A stretch of DNA of 56,137 nt from Chloroflexota bacterium (lineage in GTDB: Bacteria > Chloroflexota > Anaerolineae > B4-G1), in the NCBI GenBank assembly GCA_024232355.1, contig JAAEPW010000306.1:1-56137 (forward strand). Reading direction: 5' to 3'. The translations under genes were made by a program, and so were the position numbers. Every line of letters starts with the position of its first letter. The first letter of the stretch is position 1. The notes beneath the pieces are model-generated. The model ran no database searches. It had not been told where the DNA came from and was given only the letters and a program-made list of their open reading frames with translations. This document shows, one piece after another, positions 1 to 8,014 of this stretch.

Positions 1-291
1 GCCTCCATCGAGGGCGATACCTCGGTGCGGGCGCTGGCGTACAAGCAGATCGGCGCGGACATCCTCGGTCGTGTCAGGGACGCCCTGGGGAGCGGCGGAG
101 ACCTGAGTGACATCGTCGTTCTGAAGAACGGCAAGGTCTACATGGAACCCGGCGCTGCACCGCTCACGATAGAGCAGGTCGCCAGCGGCCACGAGGCGTA
201 TGTGCTGCACACCACCAACAACGTTGTGCGGTACGACGATGGCGTGCCTGACAATGCGGCAGACATCTTTGCCGGAATGAGGACAGACTGA
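1..291 (+). CDS. C-terminal part of a phage head-region protein (5' end outside window)
   Basis: The reading frame is open from base 1 with no need for the internal GTG at 25, so the gene is cut by the window edge. About 96 residues are visible, ending in TGA, and the next gene's ATG follows directly. No domain is recognised in this tail piece. From its position upstream of the decoration, scaffold and capsid genes it is likely a head or packaging protein, but that rests on gene order only. Confidence 0.55.
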   Translation, partial: ASIEGDTSVRALAYKQIGADILGRVRDALGSGGDLSDIVVLKNGKVYMEPGAAPLTIEQVASGHEAYVLHTTNNVVRYDDGVPDNAADIFAGMRTD

Positions 292-803
292 TGAAACCAC
301 TGATCACCAGGCCGGAGCACATTGCCCAGTGCGTTGCCCAACGCCGTCGGTGGAAAGGCCAGGAGCGGGTAGATGTCCTGGAACAATGTATGAGGATGAT
401 CCACATCTGGCAGACAGGTGCACGCATCACTCGTGAAAAGGCGATGGCCCTACGGATGCAGGTGGCCCCAGTCCTATCAGCGGAGAAAGCACGATGGCGA
501 GCAGAACAAGAGGCAAACTCATTGACCGAAACCATCCAGACTACGCCGACATCTTCCAACGATGGCGAGACGAAGGAAGCCCCGGCCAGTTCGACCGAAC
601 CGGAACCTTCGGTGGAGCCATCTACACCGCCCACAGAACCCAGGCCGGAGACGTCCACTTCTTCCAACGGCATAGCCTCGGGCCGACGACGTTCGACGAG
701 GAAACGGGCGAGGTCACGAAAGGGTGGGAGTTCATCAACGAAAAAGGAATGCGTGTCGAGCAACGGGAAGGCCGAGACGGGCAGCCCGAGGTCCGGTACG
801 TAG
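291..803 (+). CDS. Hypothetical phage protein with Ser/Thr/Pro-rich C-terminus
   Basis: A 170-residue frame. The first 70 residues look like a compact helical protein rich in Arg, Gln and Trp. The rest is low-complexity Ser/Thr/Pro/Glu ending in a basic stretch. The second half overlaps in another frame the better-looking gene at 494, so the C-terminal half may be a by-product of that overlap and the true product may be shorter in function. The ATG directly follows the stop of the upstream gene, suggesting translational coupling. Function unknown. Confidence 0.45.
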   Translation: MKPLITRPEHIAQCVAQRRRWKGQERVDVLEQCMRMIHIWQTGARITREKAMALRMQVAPVLSAEKARWRAEQEANSLTETIQTTPTSSNDGETKEAPASSTEPEPSVEPSTPPTEPRPETSTSSNGIASGRRRSTRKRARSRKGGSSSTKKECVSSNGKAETGSPRSGT

Positions 804-823
804 ACGCACCGAACGAGGTATAG
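494..823 (+). CDS. Hypothetical phage protein, 109 aa
   Basis: A GGAG at 482-485 lies eight bases before the ATG, a good ribosome site. The product looks globular, with balanced composition, many aromatics and runs such as FQRWRDEG and GWEFINEKG. It overlaps the 291-803 frame over 310 bases, one base back in frame (-1). It ends just before the zinc-ribbon gene at 829. No family is recognised. Its place in the late operon suggests a small virion or assembly role. Confidence 0.55.
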   Translation: MASRTRGKLIDRNHPDYADIFQRWRDEGSPGQFDRTGTFGGAIYTAHRTQAGDVHFFQRHSLGPTTFDEETGEVTKGWEFINEKGMRVEQREGRDGQPEVRYVDAPNEV

Positions 824-828
824 CAGAG

Positions 829-1050
829 ATGCCAAAATACGATTACGAATGCAAAGAGTGCAAGGAGAGATCCGTGATCGCACATTCTATGTTCCACGAG
901 GGGCCAGTGGCGTGCCCGAAGTGCGGTTCGACAGACACCCGAAAGCTGATCCTGGAGACCCCCGGTTTCTATATCCGCTGGTGGAATGCCCTGGCTTCCA
1001 GCGAGGCGACGCTACCCAGGTATCTCGGCCCAGTTCGGAGCACAGTATAA
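829..1050 (+). CDS. FmdB-type zinc-ribbon protein, 73 aa
   Basis: The protein starts MPKYDYECKECKE and has a second CPKCGS pair about 20 residues later, giving CxxC...CxxC as in the FmdB/regulatory zinc-ribbon family. The start is the ATG at 829, five bases after the previous stop; longer upstream in-frame sequence is shadow of the neighbouring gene. Such ribbons often occur as single small proteins in phage head operons, where their role is unclear. Confidence 0.7.
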   Translation: MPKYDYECKECKERSVIAHSMFHEGPVACPKCGSTDTRKLILETPGFYIRWWNALASSEATLPRYLGPVRSTV

Positions 1051-1062
1051 GGAGGGCCAATT

Positions 1063-1446
1063 ATGGCAAACAAGACCACGAGTTTTATCCAGAGCCGCCC
1101 GACCCGCGAGGTGACTATCACGTTGGACCACACTGACAGCGAGATGGAGAAGCGGTTCCGGCTGCCCGCCGGTTCGCGCCTGATCGACTTTATTGTCAAC
1201 GTGAAGGAAGCGTTCGCCGGTGGCGTAGAGCAGTTTCTATTCGTCGGCACGCTGACCGAGGGCATACTGGAAGAGGTGAGTCTCGCAACAGAGGGGCGCG
1301 TCACGATCACCAACGAGTTGATGCGGCCCGGCTACGAGACCACCGAGGTGACCAACATCTATGCGTTCGTCAGCGACGACGGCAATACGGCGGGTGAGGT
1401 GGACGTGACGTTCATTTTCAGCACCCGCAAACTGACGCGGATGTAA
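1063..1446 (+). CDS. Possible virion decoration or fibre protein A
   Basis: 127 residues with a strong AGGAGG ribosome site. Predicted mostly beta, with a repeating pattern of short strands (LPAGSRLIDF, then GRVTITNEL, then AGEVDVTFIF near the end). The layout resembles the next gene (1476), which also has an LPA...D...V...F.G core and an AG-x-V/I-x-V-F strand near its C-terminus, so the two may be divergent paralogues. Position before scaffold and capsid suggests a head-surface protein. This is inference from layout. Confidence 0.5.
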   Translation: MANKTTSFIQSRPTREVTITLDHTDSEMEKRFRLPAGSRLIDFIVNVKEAFAGGVEQFLFVGTLTEGILEEVSLATEGRVTITNELMRPGYETTEVTNIYAFVSDDGNTAGEVDVTFIFSTRKLTRM

Positions 1447-1475
1447 AACCCATCCTATAAGGAGGAACCACAATC

Positions 1476-1970
1476 ATGACAGCTCGAGATGTACACAGCA
1501 CCAAAGCCCCCGGCACGTACCTTGGCACGTTCCAGGCGCAGCGCCAGCAAAAGTTGGGCGAGGTCGAGGGCGAGTACGATCAGCACATCGGGCGCAGTCC
1601 AATGTCCCGCTGGGTAGCGTTCGCGTTCGATTACACCAGCTTTGAGGACGAGGACGGTGTTTACCAAATGGTAAAGCACCAGTTGCCCGCCCGCACTATC
1701 GCCCGTGATGCCTTTGTCCGCGTGGATGAGGGCTTTGTGGGCGCGGCCACGGCCAGCATCGGCGACGACAACGACGCCGATGGTTGGTTCGCGGCCCAAT
1801 CGCTGGCAGCCCCTGGCGCGTTCAAGGCGGGCGGAGCGTATGCTACCGCTGGCTTTGCCTACGAAGGCGGCGAGATCAGCGTTGACGTGGGCAGCTTGCC
1901 CACCGCAGGCCAGGCCATCGTGTTCGTAGAGATTATCACCTACCACGAAGCCCTGGGCGCAGAGTTCTAA
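1476..1970 (+). CDS. Possible virion decoration or fibre protein B
   Basis: 164 residues behind an AGGAGG site. The N-terminal 40 residues are polar and Gln-rich (FQAQRQQKLGEVEGEY). The rest is Gly/Ala/Asp-rich beta sequence (EGFVGAATASIGDDNDADG and AGQAIVFVEIITY). It looks like a longer relative of the preceding gene. Asp clusters could bind metal. Directly upstream of the scaffold gene, so likely a structural protein of the head. Confidence 0.5.
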   Translation: MTARDVHSTKAPGTYLGTFQAQRQQKLGEVEGEYDQHIGRSPMSRWVAFAFDYTSFEDEDGVYQMVKHQLPARTIARDAFVRVDEGFVGAATASIGDDNDADGWFAAQSLAAPGAFKAGGAYATAGFAYEGGEISVDVGSLPTAGQAIVFVEIITYHEALGAEF

Positions 1971-1994
1971 ACCAACTTTAGGAGAAAATAGGCT

Positions 1995-2756
1995 ATGACT
2001 ACTACAGCGACGACACAGACCCCCGCAGGGGGCGACGGAAACGCCACTACCCCGACGCAGGTCACGCCGCCGCCCCAGAGCCAGCCGCAACATCAGCTAC
2101 CGCCGACGATTGACCCGTCTGACGGTAAGCTATGGAAGGACAAGTTCCACGGCACTCAGGGACGGCTACGGCAAGTTGAGGCCCAGCAGGCTGAAGCGTT
2201 AGGCGCGGCCCAGGCTCAAGCAGAGGGGTTGCAGAGCACCCTGCACGAGCGTGACGCACTGATCACCAACCTGGAACAGCAAGCGCAGCAAGCGACCACG
2301 CAGCTAGAAGCAATCCCTGGGATGCAAGAACAGATCACGACCCTACAACAACAATCAGCCCTGGCAGAGCGGTACAGAGCCGCGATGCAATATCCAGCAC
2401 TGTTAAACGCCCAGGTCGAGGTAGAGCGTACGGACGAGAACGGGCAGGCGGTGAAGGAGATGGTCAACCCACTCCTGAACTTGATCGAGAACACCACACT
2501 GGCGGGGGACGCGCTGACAGCCACGCTCCAACAGATGGCGACGGCTCTCCCCGCACAGCAGGCAAGCTCGACGCCTGCGCCCGTTATGGCTGGCGCAATA
2601 CCTCCACCGGCGGAACCCATAGAGGACGAACTTGGCGCGCTGCGCAAGCAAGCGCAGGAAATCCAAGAGCGCATCAACACCGGGGATCACCGCGCTTGGG
2701 AAGAGCACGCTGACGTCTGGATGAAGATCCGCGAACTGGAAGCAGCCGGGGCATAA
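1995..2756 (+). CDS. Capsid scaffolding-like protein
   Basis: 253 residues with the composition of a phage scaffold. A disordered Thr/Pro/Gln N-terminus (residues 1-45) is followed by a Gln/Ala/Glu-rich coiled coil at about 55-120, a central helical part, a Pro-rich linker, and a charged helical C-terminal end (about 210-253) of the kind that contacts capsid protein. It sits immediately before the major capsid gene, the usual order. No protease is visible in the window. Confidence 0.7.
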   Translation: MTTTATTQTPAGGDGNATTPTQVTPPPQSQPQHQLPPTIDPSDGKLWKDKFHGTQGRLRQVEAQQAEALGAAQAQAEGLQSTLHERDALITNLEQQAQQATTQLEAIPGMQEQITTLQQQSALAERYRAAMQYPALLNAQVEVERTDENGQAVKEMVNPLLNLIENTTLAGDALTATLQQMATALPAQQASSTPAPVMAGAIPPPAEPIEDELGALRKQAQEIQERINTGDHRAWEEHADVWMKIRELEAAGA

Positions 2757-2783
2757 AAAACATCCACAAGGAGGCTTTGAACA

Positions 2784-4262
2784 ATGGCAGATGAAGTATC
2801 CGCCTATCTAGACTTTCACCCATTCAAGGAATGGGATCAGGACAAGTGGGACGAGAGGAACAGCATCGTCGATGGCGCGTTCCACAGCACTGACGTGTAT
2901 CTTACCCCGCTCGTCGGTCACTCTCTGGTGATGCCACCAGGTGTTGACTTTGACCAGTGGTGGTACGTCAAGACGGAGATCCGGCCGTCGCACATCAACC
3001 ACAACACCATCGGGCGCAGGCAGCGGATGACCACGCCGATCTATTTCGATGCGAGGCAACGCAAGGTACGTGCCCGCAAGCGCTGGGGTGCAAAGGCTCA
3101 GTGGGACGAGTACGACGCACTCGTCACCCGTTGGGGGAACGACACCCCTGGTTTCATCTCCGCCGCCCTGCGCGATCAGTTGGCTGACAACATCGTGGGA
3201 CAAACTGAGAAGGTCTCCCGCGACGGTTTGATCACGCACGCCTTGCACACTTACATGTACGACGGGAACAAGTTCGTGCGTGGCACGGCCGACTTTTCCC
3301 ACCTGCCCGATGACGACACCGGCGTCTTTAACGTGACGATGATGGAGCAGATTGCGCTCCGGCTGGCGACCCGCAGCGAGAACTCGCTGAAGAAATGGGG
3401 CAGCTATGCCCAGCCAGTTCCAGGGCAGAACTTTCGCCAGTCTGTGTTGATCCTGTCCACGACCGGCACGTACTGGTCTATCTGGAACAGCCCGGAGTCG
3501 GACTTTATGGTTGACCTGCGCCAATTGCAGGATGGGCGCATCATCAACGGCGGCAAGGTAATGTACCGTGACTTTGCGACCATCGTCGACACCGGTGCGG
3601 GCGCGTTGGTTCTGTACAACGCTGGTAACATCGCCGCACAGGTGGCCGTAACCGAGCCAATCAACTTTGGCGACGGTGCACCAGACCCCGAAGTCGAGAG
3701 CGTGGACGGGATGTACTGGGCCGGTCAGTCTGGTCCGAACGTCAAGCACTACGTCCAGTGCTCCGACCTGGGTGTGGGGCAGTTCGTGAAAGGTGACTTT
3801 GTCAGCATCCACGTCAAGCGAACGGGTGACTGGGGCATTGCTGACGGGAACGATTTCCTGGACGGCAAGACCTACGTCGCCGAGGTCTACGCGGTGGACG
3901 AGGACAACGAGCGGTTGGTGCTGCGCGATCCTCTGACCGAGGAATACGTGACGCCATTCCCGTACACGTCGTTGAATGATACACCCGCAACCGGCACGGC
4001 CTATGCCTTCATTACGAAGGCCACACACGTGCACCCAGTGATGGTGTTTGGGACCAGGGAGGGTTGCCAGTTCGTGAAGCGCACCCAGCCCGACGGCAGC
4101 TTTATCCGCTACCACCGTCCGAGCGATGATGTCGTAGATTACCCCAGCATCGAGCGGGTGACCGCCAACTGGCGGGGTGAGGTCAATCCCTGGAATCTGG
4201 ACATCTACGAGATCATCTTTTGCAACGCGCCGTGGGCGAATCGCGGCCCGATCCAGTACTAG
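2784..4262 (+). CDS. Major capsid protein
   Basis: 492 residues behind an AGGAGG site and downstream of the scaffold gene. The N-terminal half has features like HK97-fold capsid proteins of the N4-gp56-like type (basic helix around RQRKVRARKRWG, then WDEYDALVTRWG). The C-terminal end (TANWRGEVNPWNLDIYEI) looks like the closing strand-helix of the A domain. Residues about 310-400 form a beta-rich insert that probably makes an extra surface domain. It is the best capsid candidate by size, place and composition, though the family was judged by eye. Confidence 0.75.
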   Translation: MADEVSAYLDFHPFKEWDQDKWDERNSIVDGAFHSTDVYLTPLVGHSLVMPPGVDFDQWWYVKTEIRPSHINHNTIGRRQRMTTPIYFDARQRKVRARKRWGAKAQWDEYDALVTRWGNDTPGFISAALRDQLADNIVGQTEKVSRDGLITHALHTYMYDGNKFVRGTADFSHLPDDDTGVFNVTMMEQIALRLATRSENSLKKWGSYAQPVPGQNFRQSVLILSTTGTYWSIWNSPESDFMVDLRQLQDGRIINGGKVMYRDFATIVDTGAGALVLYNAGNIAAQVAVTEPINFGDGAPDPEVESVDGMYWAGQSGPNVKHYVQCSDLGVGQFVKGDFVSIHVKRTGDWGIADGNDFLDGKTYVAEVYAVDEDNERLVLRDPLTEEYVTPFPYTSLNDTPATGTAYAFITKATHVHPVMVFGTREGCQFVKRTQPDGSFIRYHRPSDDVVDYPSIERVTANWRGEVNPWNLDIYEIIFCNAPWANRGPIQY

Positions 4263-4274
4263 GAGTGATCGACG

Positions 4275-5000
4275 ATGACAACTACGTGGACGCAGATCAA
4301 CCGGAAACTCGACTTGTTTATGGATGACGAGCAGAAGCAGGACGCCAATGGAGGTCTGCGTTCACGCATGTTCCCCGATGCGTTGCGGATTCAAGGGTGG
4401 AATTGGGCGCAGCGGGTACTCTGCGCCCATTCCCCGCTTCAGAAGGCTGTCAGGTTGGAGATCGACCGTGATCACCGCACCGGCATCTTGCCGGAGGACA
4501 TCTTTGCGGTGGAGGGCATCTACGACCGCCAGGCCCAGCAGTGGTGGTGGCCGATGCGCCGGAGGCCCGGCGACGTGCGCTACGAGGATGATAGCCTGTG
4601 TGAGTTTTGGGTGTGGGGTGGCAAGCTGTTTCTGGAGGACTCTGTGGCCTACGACTCTGACAGGCTGACGCTGCACTATTGGGCCTACTACCCTGACATC
4701 ATGGGCGAGGCCGGGGGCGAGAACCTGGGCACTGACCAGCAGCCGGTGTACGAGATCGAACTGAAGCAGGGCCAGGTACACACGCCCCGGTGGGCAGAGG
4801 TCGCTTTGCTCAACCTGGTGTGCGCGTTCTGCTTCACTCCGGCGGCGATCCAGGCCGCAGACGTGAACGAGTGGAAGATCAGTGTGGACTCTGGCAACCC
4901 GCTACAAAACCCAAGGGCGCAACAGGCGCGAGAGCATTTGTTTTGGTATCACGCGATAGTGGACAAGTTCCCCCCGGCGCGAAGGTCTGAGGTGGAGTGA
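4275..5000 (+). CDS. Head-tail connector/adaptor-like protein
   Basis: 241 residues, rich in Trp and Tyr. The N-terminal helix TQINRKLDLFM and the long helical region with HTPRWAEVALLNLVCAFCF are typical of neck proteins that follow the capsid gene. Its stop overlaps the next ATG (TGATG), indicating coupled translation. The exact role (adaptor or tail terminator) cannot be told from sequence alone. Confidence 0.5.
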   Translation: MTTTWTQINRKLDLFMDDEQKQDANGGLRSRMFPDALRIQGWNWAQRVLCAHSPLQKAVRLEIDRDHRTGILPEDIFAVEGIYDRQAQQWWWPMRRRPGDVRYEDDSLCEFWVWGGKLFLEDSVAYDSDRLTLHYWAYYPDIMGEAGGENLGTDQQPVYEIELKQGQVHTPRWAEVALLNLVCAFCFTPAAIQAADVNEWKISVDSGNPLQNPRAQQAREHLFWYHAIVDKFPPARRSEVE

Positions 5001-5572
5001 TGAGCAATATCACAAAGCAGGGTATCGAGAGTGTCCTGGCCCACAAGCTCCACGAGGTTTTGACCAAGTGGTGTGTCACCGACGTCCCCGGCAGCGACCC
5101 GACTCGGGCCAACCACGTTGTCTTGGGCAAGCCAACGTCTGAGCGGCGGGATGAGATCGTAATCTCGATTCACATGCAGCACCCACTGGGACCGAATGCT
5201 GACAAGGACGAGTTGGTATCAGGCCGCCCACGGACGACCGCCGACCGGCCCAACTACTTTCCTGCCGAGACCTTTGGAGGCACGGAGGTCCGGCGCATCC
5301 TGGGCGCGGTGCAGATCAACATCCGGCAGAAGCTACCCTACTCTGAGGCTGTGGACATTATCGCCTCGGTGATCGAGCGGGTGCGGGCGGCGATCAACCG
5401 GGAGAAAAGCCTCGTTCCGCTGGCGGATGACTGGGGGAACAGCTTGTTCAAACTAGAGACCTTCCAGGCTTACGGGCACGCGAGTGGCGGCGGGAACGTC
5501 GCCATCAATACTCGGTGGATCGACTGGAGGGCATATATAGGCTCTACGAATTGTAGAGATTTGGGAGGATAA
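5000..5572 (+). CDS. Neck or tail-completion-like protein
   Basis: 190 residues. The ATG at 5000 overlaps the previous stop and is preferred over the GTG three bases earlier. The layout is an N-terminal helix, a beta region with VVLGKP and EIVISIHMQHP, and a long helix EAVDIIASVIERVRAAI, as seen in minor tail/neck proteins between capsid and tail tube. The last codons form a hairpin (CTCTAC...GTAGAG) just before the ribosome site of the tail tube gene and could tune its expression. Confidence 0.5.
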   Translation: MSNITKQGIESVLAHKLHEVLTKWCVTDVPGSDPTRANHVVLGKPTSERRDEIVISIHMQHPLGPNADKDELVSGRPRTTADRPNYFPAETFGGTEVRRILGAVQINIRQKLPYSEAVDIIASVIERVRAAINREKSLVPLADDWGNSLFKLETFQAYGHASGGGNVAINTRWIDWRAYIGSTNCRDLGG

Positions 5573-5574
5573 CT

Positions 5575-6750
5575 ATGTCACTACAAATGCCTGGCGGCGC
5601 GCTGTTCGCGTTCGGTATCCAGCAGGGGACCGGGGCAGACGACTATGCGAGGATGACGGCCGGATACGAGCAACTCGTGACCGCCGACGACAGATTCTAC
5701 TACTACGCCCTGACAGAGATGGGCTTGCAGCCGGTCAAGGGGATGAAGGTCTTGCCACAGGAGATCGGCGGGCGGGCGCTGCCTTCGGGCGCGTACTCCA
5801 CTGGCACGTGGATGACCGGTGGTGTGGGGATGATCCCCCGGATGGACAACCGCTTCGGTCGGATGCTCCTGGCCGGGTTTGGCGAGGTCTTGACCACGGC
5901 TGACACGACGATCCAGAACCACGCCGACATCGACGACAGTCCTGGGACGGATACGGGCATCCACACCCACAAGTTCCGCTTCAACGCACTCGACCAGTAT
6001 TTCCTACCCTGGGTGTCGCTGCGCCGGATGTTGCCGCACAACCAACCTGCCGAACGGGTGGGCGAGATATTCCAGGACGGGCATCTCGCCACACTGATGT
6101 TCGGCGCGCAGTCGGCGGCTCCGTTGATGGCCCAGGCGGCTTTCCTAGCCCGCGTCAACCAGGCTGACTTTGTGTTCAATGCCAACCCCGGCTGGGCGGC
6201 TGCTACTTATGACGGTTTCCACAACTTTGGTGTGACCAACTGTGATGGCTTCGTCCACGTCAACGGGGTGGACTTTAAGGCGGTTGGTGTGTCGATCCAA
6301 CTGGCGAACCAGCTTCTACCGCCGGAGCAAAGTATGTACATCGGCTCTATGCACCCGCTGGACTTCCCCTGCTTGGGGCGGGCCTTGCAGGTGACGGCGA
6401 CGTTCCTGGTCGAGGACTGGGACCTGTACGTGAGTATGTTCGCCGGTGGGAACGTGGACGTGTCCGCGCCGACGAGCGCGAACGTGAACTGTCCCGTCTA
6501 CACGGCGGACCTGGACGTGATGATCGCCTCACAGCAGATCATCACCGGTGTCGAGCCGTACCGCATCCGGGTGCGTTCCGACCACGCCGGGGCCATCGAC
6601 AACGTGACCTGGGCGGTCCAGACGGTGCAGATTGCCCCGAACCGGCCTGTTGTGATGCAGATCGTCGGCACGGTCCTGGGTGTGGACACCGGCGACCCGA
6701 TTGCCGTCTACTTGCAGAACGCGCAGACCGACTACGCGCTGCCCACGTAA
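5575..6750 (+). CDS. Major tail tube protein
   Basis: 391 residues behind GGAGG. Gly-rich beta protein with motifs such as PSGAYSTGTWMTGG and DGFVHVNGVDFKAVGVSIQ, fitting a tail tube fold. The C-terminal 120 residues look like an added beta-sandwich (VRSDHAGAIDNVTWAVQ), as many siphovirus tube proteins carry. It lies three to five genes before the tape measure, the expected place. At 391 residues it is longer than many tube proteins, consistent with the extra domain. Confidence 0.65.
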   Translation: MSLQMPGGALFAFGIQQGTGADDYARMTAGYEQLVTADDRFYYYALTEMGLQPVKGMKVLPQEIGGRALPSGAYSTGTWMTGGVGMIPRMDNRFGRMLLAGFGEVLTTADTTIQNHADIDDSPGTDTGIHTHKFRFNALDQYFLPWVSLRRMLPHNQPAERVGEIFQDGHLATLMFGAQSAAPLMAQAAFLARVNQADFVFNANPGWAAATYDGFHNFGVTNCDGFVHVNGVDFKAVGVSIQLANQLLPPEQSMYIGSMHPLDFPCLGRALQVTATFLVEDWDLYVSMFAGGNVDVSAPTSANVNCPVYTADLDVMIASQQIITGVEPYRIRVRSDHAGAIDNVTWAVQTVQIAPNRPVVMQIVGTVLGVDTGDPIAVYLQNAQTDYALPT

Positions 6751-6761
6751 GGGGGTATCTG

Positions 6762-7001
6762 ATGAAGGTCAAGATCAGTGTATTGCTCGACCTGGTGCAG
6801 ACCGAACTGGAAGCTGAGGAAGTGTCTCTGGTACGCCAGGGGGCGCTGAGGCAACTGGGAGTGTTTCGCAGGAGCTTGAGTCACCTGGCTGACAAGACTG
6901 TGGAGATCAGCAAGCCAAAGATGAGCGGGGAGGCGAAAGTGCTTTTAAAAGGAATGCAGGGGCCAGATGGCTCCGAAAGTGCGGATGTCGCTGAGGACTG
7001 A
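6762..7001 (+). CDS. Small hypothetical late protein, 79 aa
   Basis: A small Leu/Glu/Lys-rich helical protein with a GGGGGT-like ribosome site. It follows the tail tube gene by 11 bases and is the last gene before the opposite-strand small membrane gene. The end is disordered and acidic. Could be a tail-module accessory factor; no family recognised. Confidence 0.5.
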   Translation: MKVKISVLLDLVQTELEAEEVSLVRQGALRQLGVFRRSLSHLADKTVEISKPKMSGEAKVLLKGMQGPDGSESADVAED

Positions 7002-7009
7002 CAAAGTAA

Positions 7010-7036
7010 GGTGAGTGGCTTTGAGGGCCACTCACC
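7010..7036. terminator. Hairpin between convergent small genes, possible bidirectional terminator
   Basis: A perfect 10-base-pair stem: GGTGAGTGGC at 7010-7019 pairs with GCCACTCACC at 7027-7036, loop of seven. It lies between the + strand gene ending at 7001 and the - strand gene ending at 7039. There is no good U run on either side, so it may slow or protect transcripts rather than act as a strong intrinsic terminator. Confidence 0.5.
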
Positions 7037-7038
7037 TG

Positions 7039-7197
7039 CTAGTCGTCAAAGAAAGGCTTCTTCATTCTTTCTTTTACACGCTGTTCAGCTTCTCGAAATT
7101 CCTTCTCGGCTACCCGCTTCCGTCTATCCTCTTTGATTGACGAGATGGCCCAGACCAGAAACCAGATGATCACCGCAACGAAAATGAAATCGCTCAT
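7039..7197 (-). CDS. Small single-pass membrane protein, 52 aa, opposite strand to the tail genes
   Basis: On the - strand a GGAGGTGGT ribosome site precedes the ATG at 7197. The product begins MSDFIFVAVIIWFLVWAISS, a single hydrophobic span at residues 3-20, followed by a highly charged helix (KEDRRKRVAEKEFREAEQR) ending in FFDD. The layout is a short membrane anchor with a basic cytoplasmic tail. It is inserted between tail tube and tail chaperone genes and faces the other way, as expected for an independently expressed moron gene. Superinfection exclusion or a lysis role are possible; no family recognised. Confidence 0.6.
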   Translation of the reverse strand: MSDFIFVAVIIWFLVWAISSIKEDRRKRVAEKEFREAEQRVKERMKKPFFDD

Positions 7198-7262
7198 ACA
7201 CCACCTCCACTGACAGAAGAATACCGCCAGATGGAGAAAAAGTCAAATACAGGAGAGAGAAG

Positions 7263-7730
7263 ATGTCTAAAATCACAACCATATCGACGATGGTGCCCCA
7301 GACCAAGAAACTACTGCAAGCCGACCCCGATGGAAGCGTGTGGGTAAGGATACGCCCCCCGGACTTTTACGCTGAGAGCGAACGCGCTCAGGTCAGCGAG
7401 CGGATCACACGCTCTTATGACTCCGTGACCAGGATGCCGACGATCACCGAGAACTACAACTCGGTAGAGCTGGCGATGCTGGAAATCTGGCTCACCTACG
7501 AGGAAACCAACCTGGTCGTGAAACTGGTCAAAGGCTTCGACGCCGAGGGCAACCCGACCGAGACCGAGTTGATCAAGTTCGAGACCCGCGACAAGGAAAC
7601 CCGCGCCGACTTTTTGACCAAGTTGGGGAAACTCCCGCCACAGATCGTCAACGAGTGGCACGCGCACGTCCGGGTGGTGGTCCCTGCCTGGTCCCCTTTT
7701 GGGATAGCGCCGAGCGATACGAGCGAATAG
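7263..7730 (+). CDS. Tail assembly chaperone (short, zero-frame product)
   Basis: 155 residues from a clear ribosome site (AGGAGAGAGAAG before the ATG). It sits right before the tape measure gene, where siphoviruses encode the G-like tail assembly chaperone. The end of the frame overlaps a second frame shifted by -1, and a slippery heptamer lies at 7694-7700, so this is the non-shifted product. It is expected to coat the tape measure during tail assembly and not to enter the virion. Confidence 0.75.
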   Translation: MSKITTISTMVPQTKKLLQADPDGSVWVRIRPPDFYAESERAQVSERITRSYDSVTRMPTITENYNSVELAMLEIWLTYEETNLVVKLVKGFDAEGNPTETELIKFETRDKETRADFLTKLGKLPPQIVNEWHAHVRVVVPAWSPFGIAPSDTSE

Positions 7731-8014
7731 CCTGCGAAGTCCAGGCATACTTGAGCAAGGCGGTGAACGGGATACCGCTGCCGGGCTACACTGATATCGA
7801 GATGCCGGACTGCTTTGTCTGGTATCTGACAGTGGAAAAGCACGGATTCGTTTGTCAGGGAGCGTACCTCGACCAACCCGCCCATTTTATGCGGGACATC
7901 GAGGCGGCGGAAGTGGGAAAGCGCAGATTCGACCGCAACCAAGAGGCTAATGCAAATGTGGGACAAACTCAACAGGTACCGGGAGCTTTTCAGTTCCCCC
8001 AGTGGATACCTTGA
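7263..8014 (+). CDS. Tail assembly chaperone, -1 frameshift fusion product (GT-like)
   Basis: Ribosomes that slip at 7694-7700 join the first 146 residues to a -1 frame tail of 104 residues, giving about 250 residues. The downstream frame is open from 7655 to 8014 and reads well (WDSAERYERIACEVQAY, then PDCFVWYLTVEKHG). It has no start codon with a credible ribosome site near its own beginning. The stop lies inside the start of the tape measure gene. The arrangement matches the conserved G/GT system of long-tailed phages, which sets the ratio of the two chaperones. Confidence 0.75.
7694..7700 (+). promoter_or_regulatory. -1 programmed frameshift heptamer CCCTTTT
   Basis: In the chaperone reading frame the bases read as C CCT TTT, an exact X XXY YYZ slippery site (X = C, Y = T, Z = T). 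After a -1 slip both tRNAs can re-pair (Pro CCC, Phe TTT) and the ribosome continues at TGG GAT AGC. The zero frame stops 30 bases later at 7728-7730. Confidence 0.8.

Noticed and set aside
2808..4115. Long open frame on the - strand across the capsid gene
   Set aside because: It is an antisense shadow of the GC-rich major capsid gene, has no ribosome site and no family resemblance.
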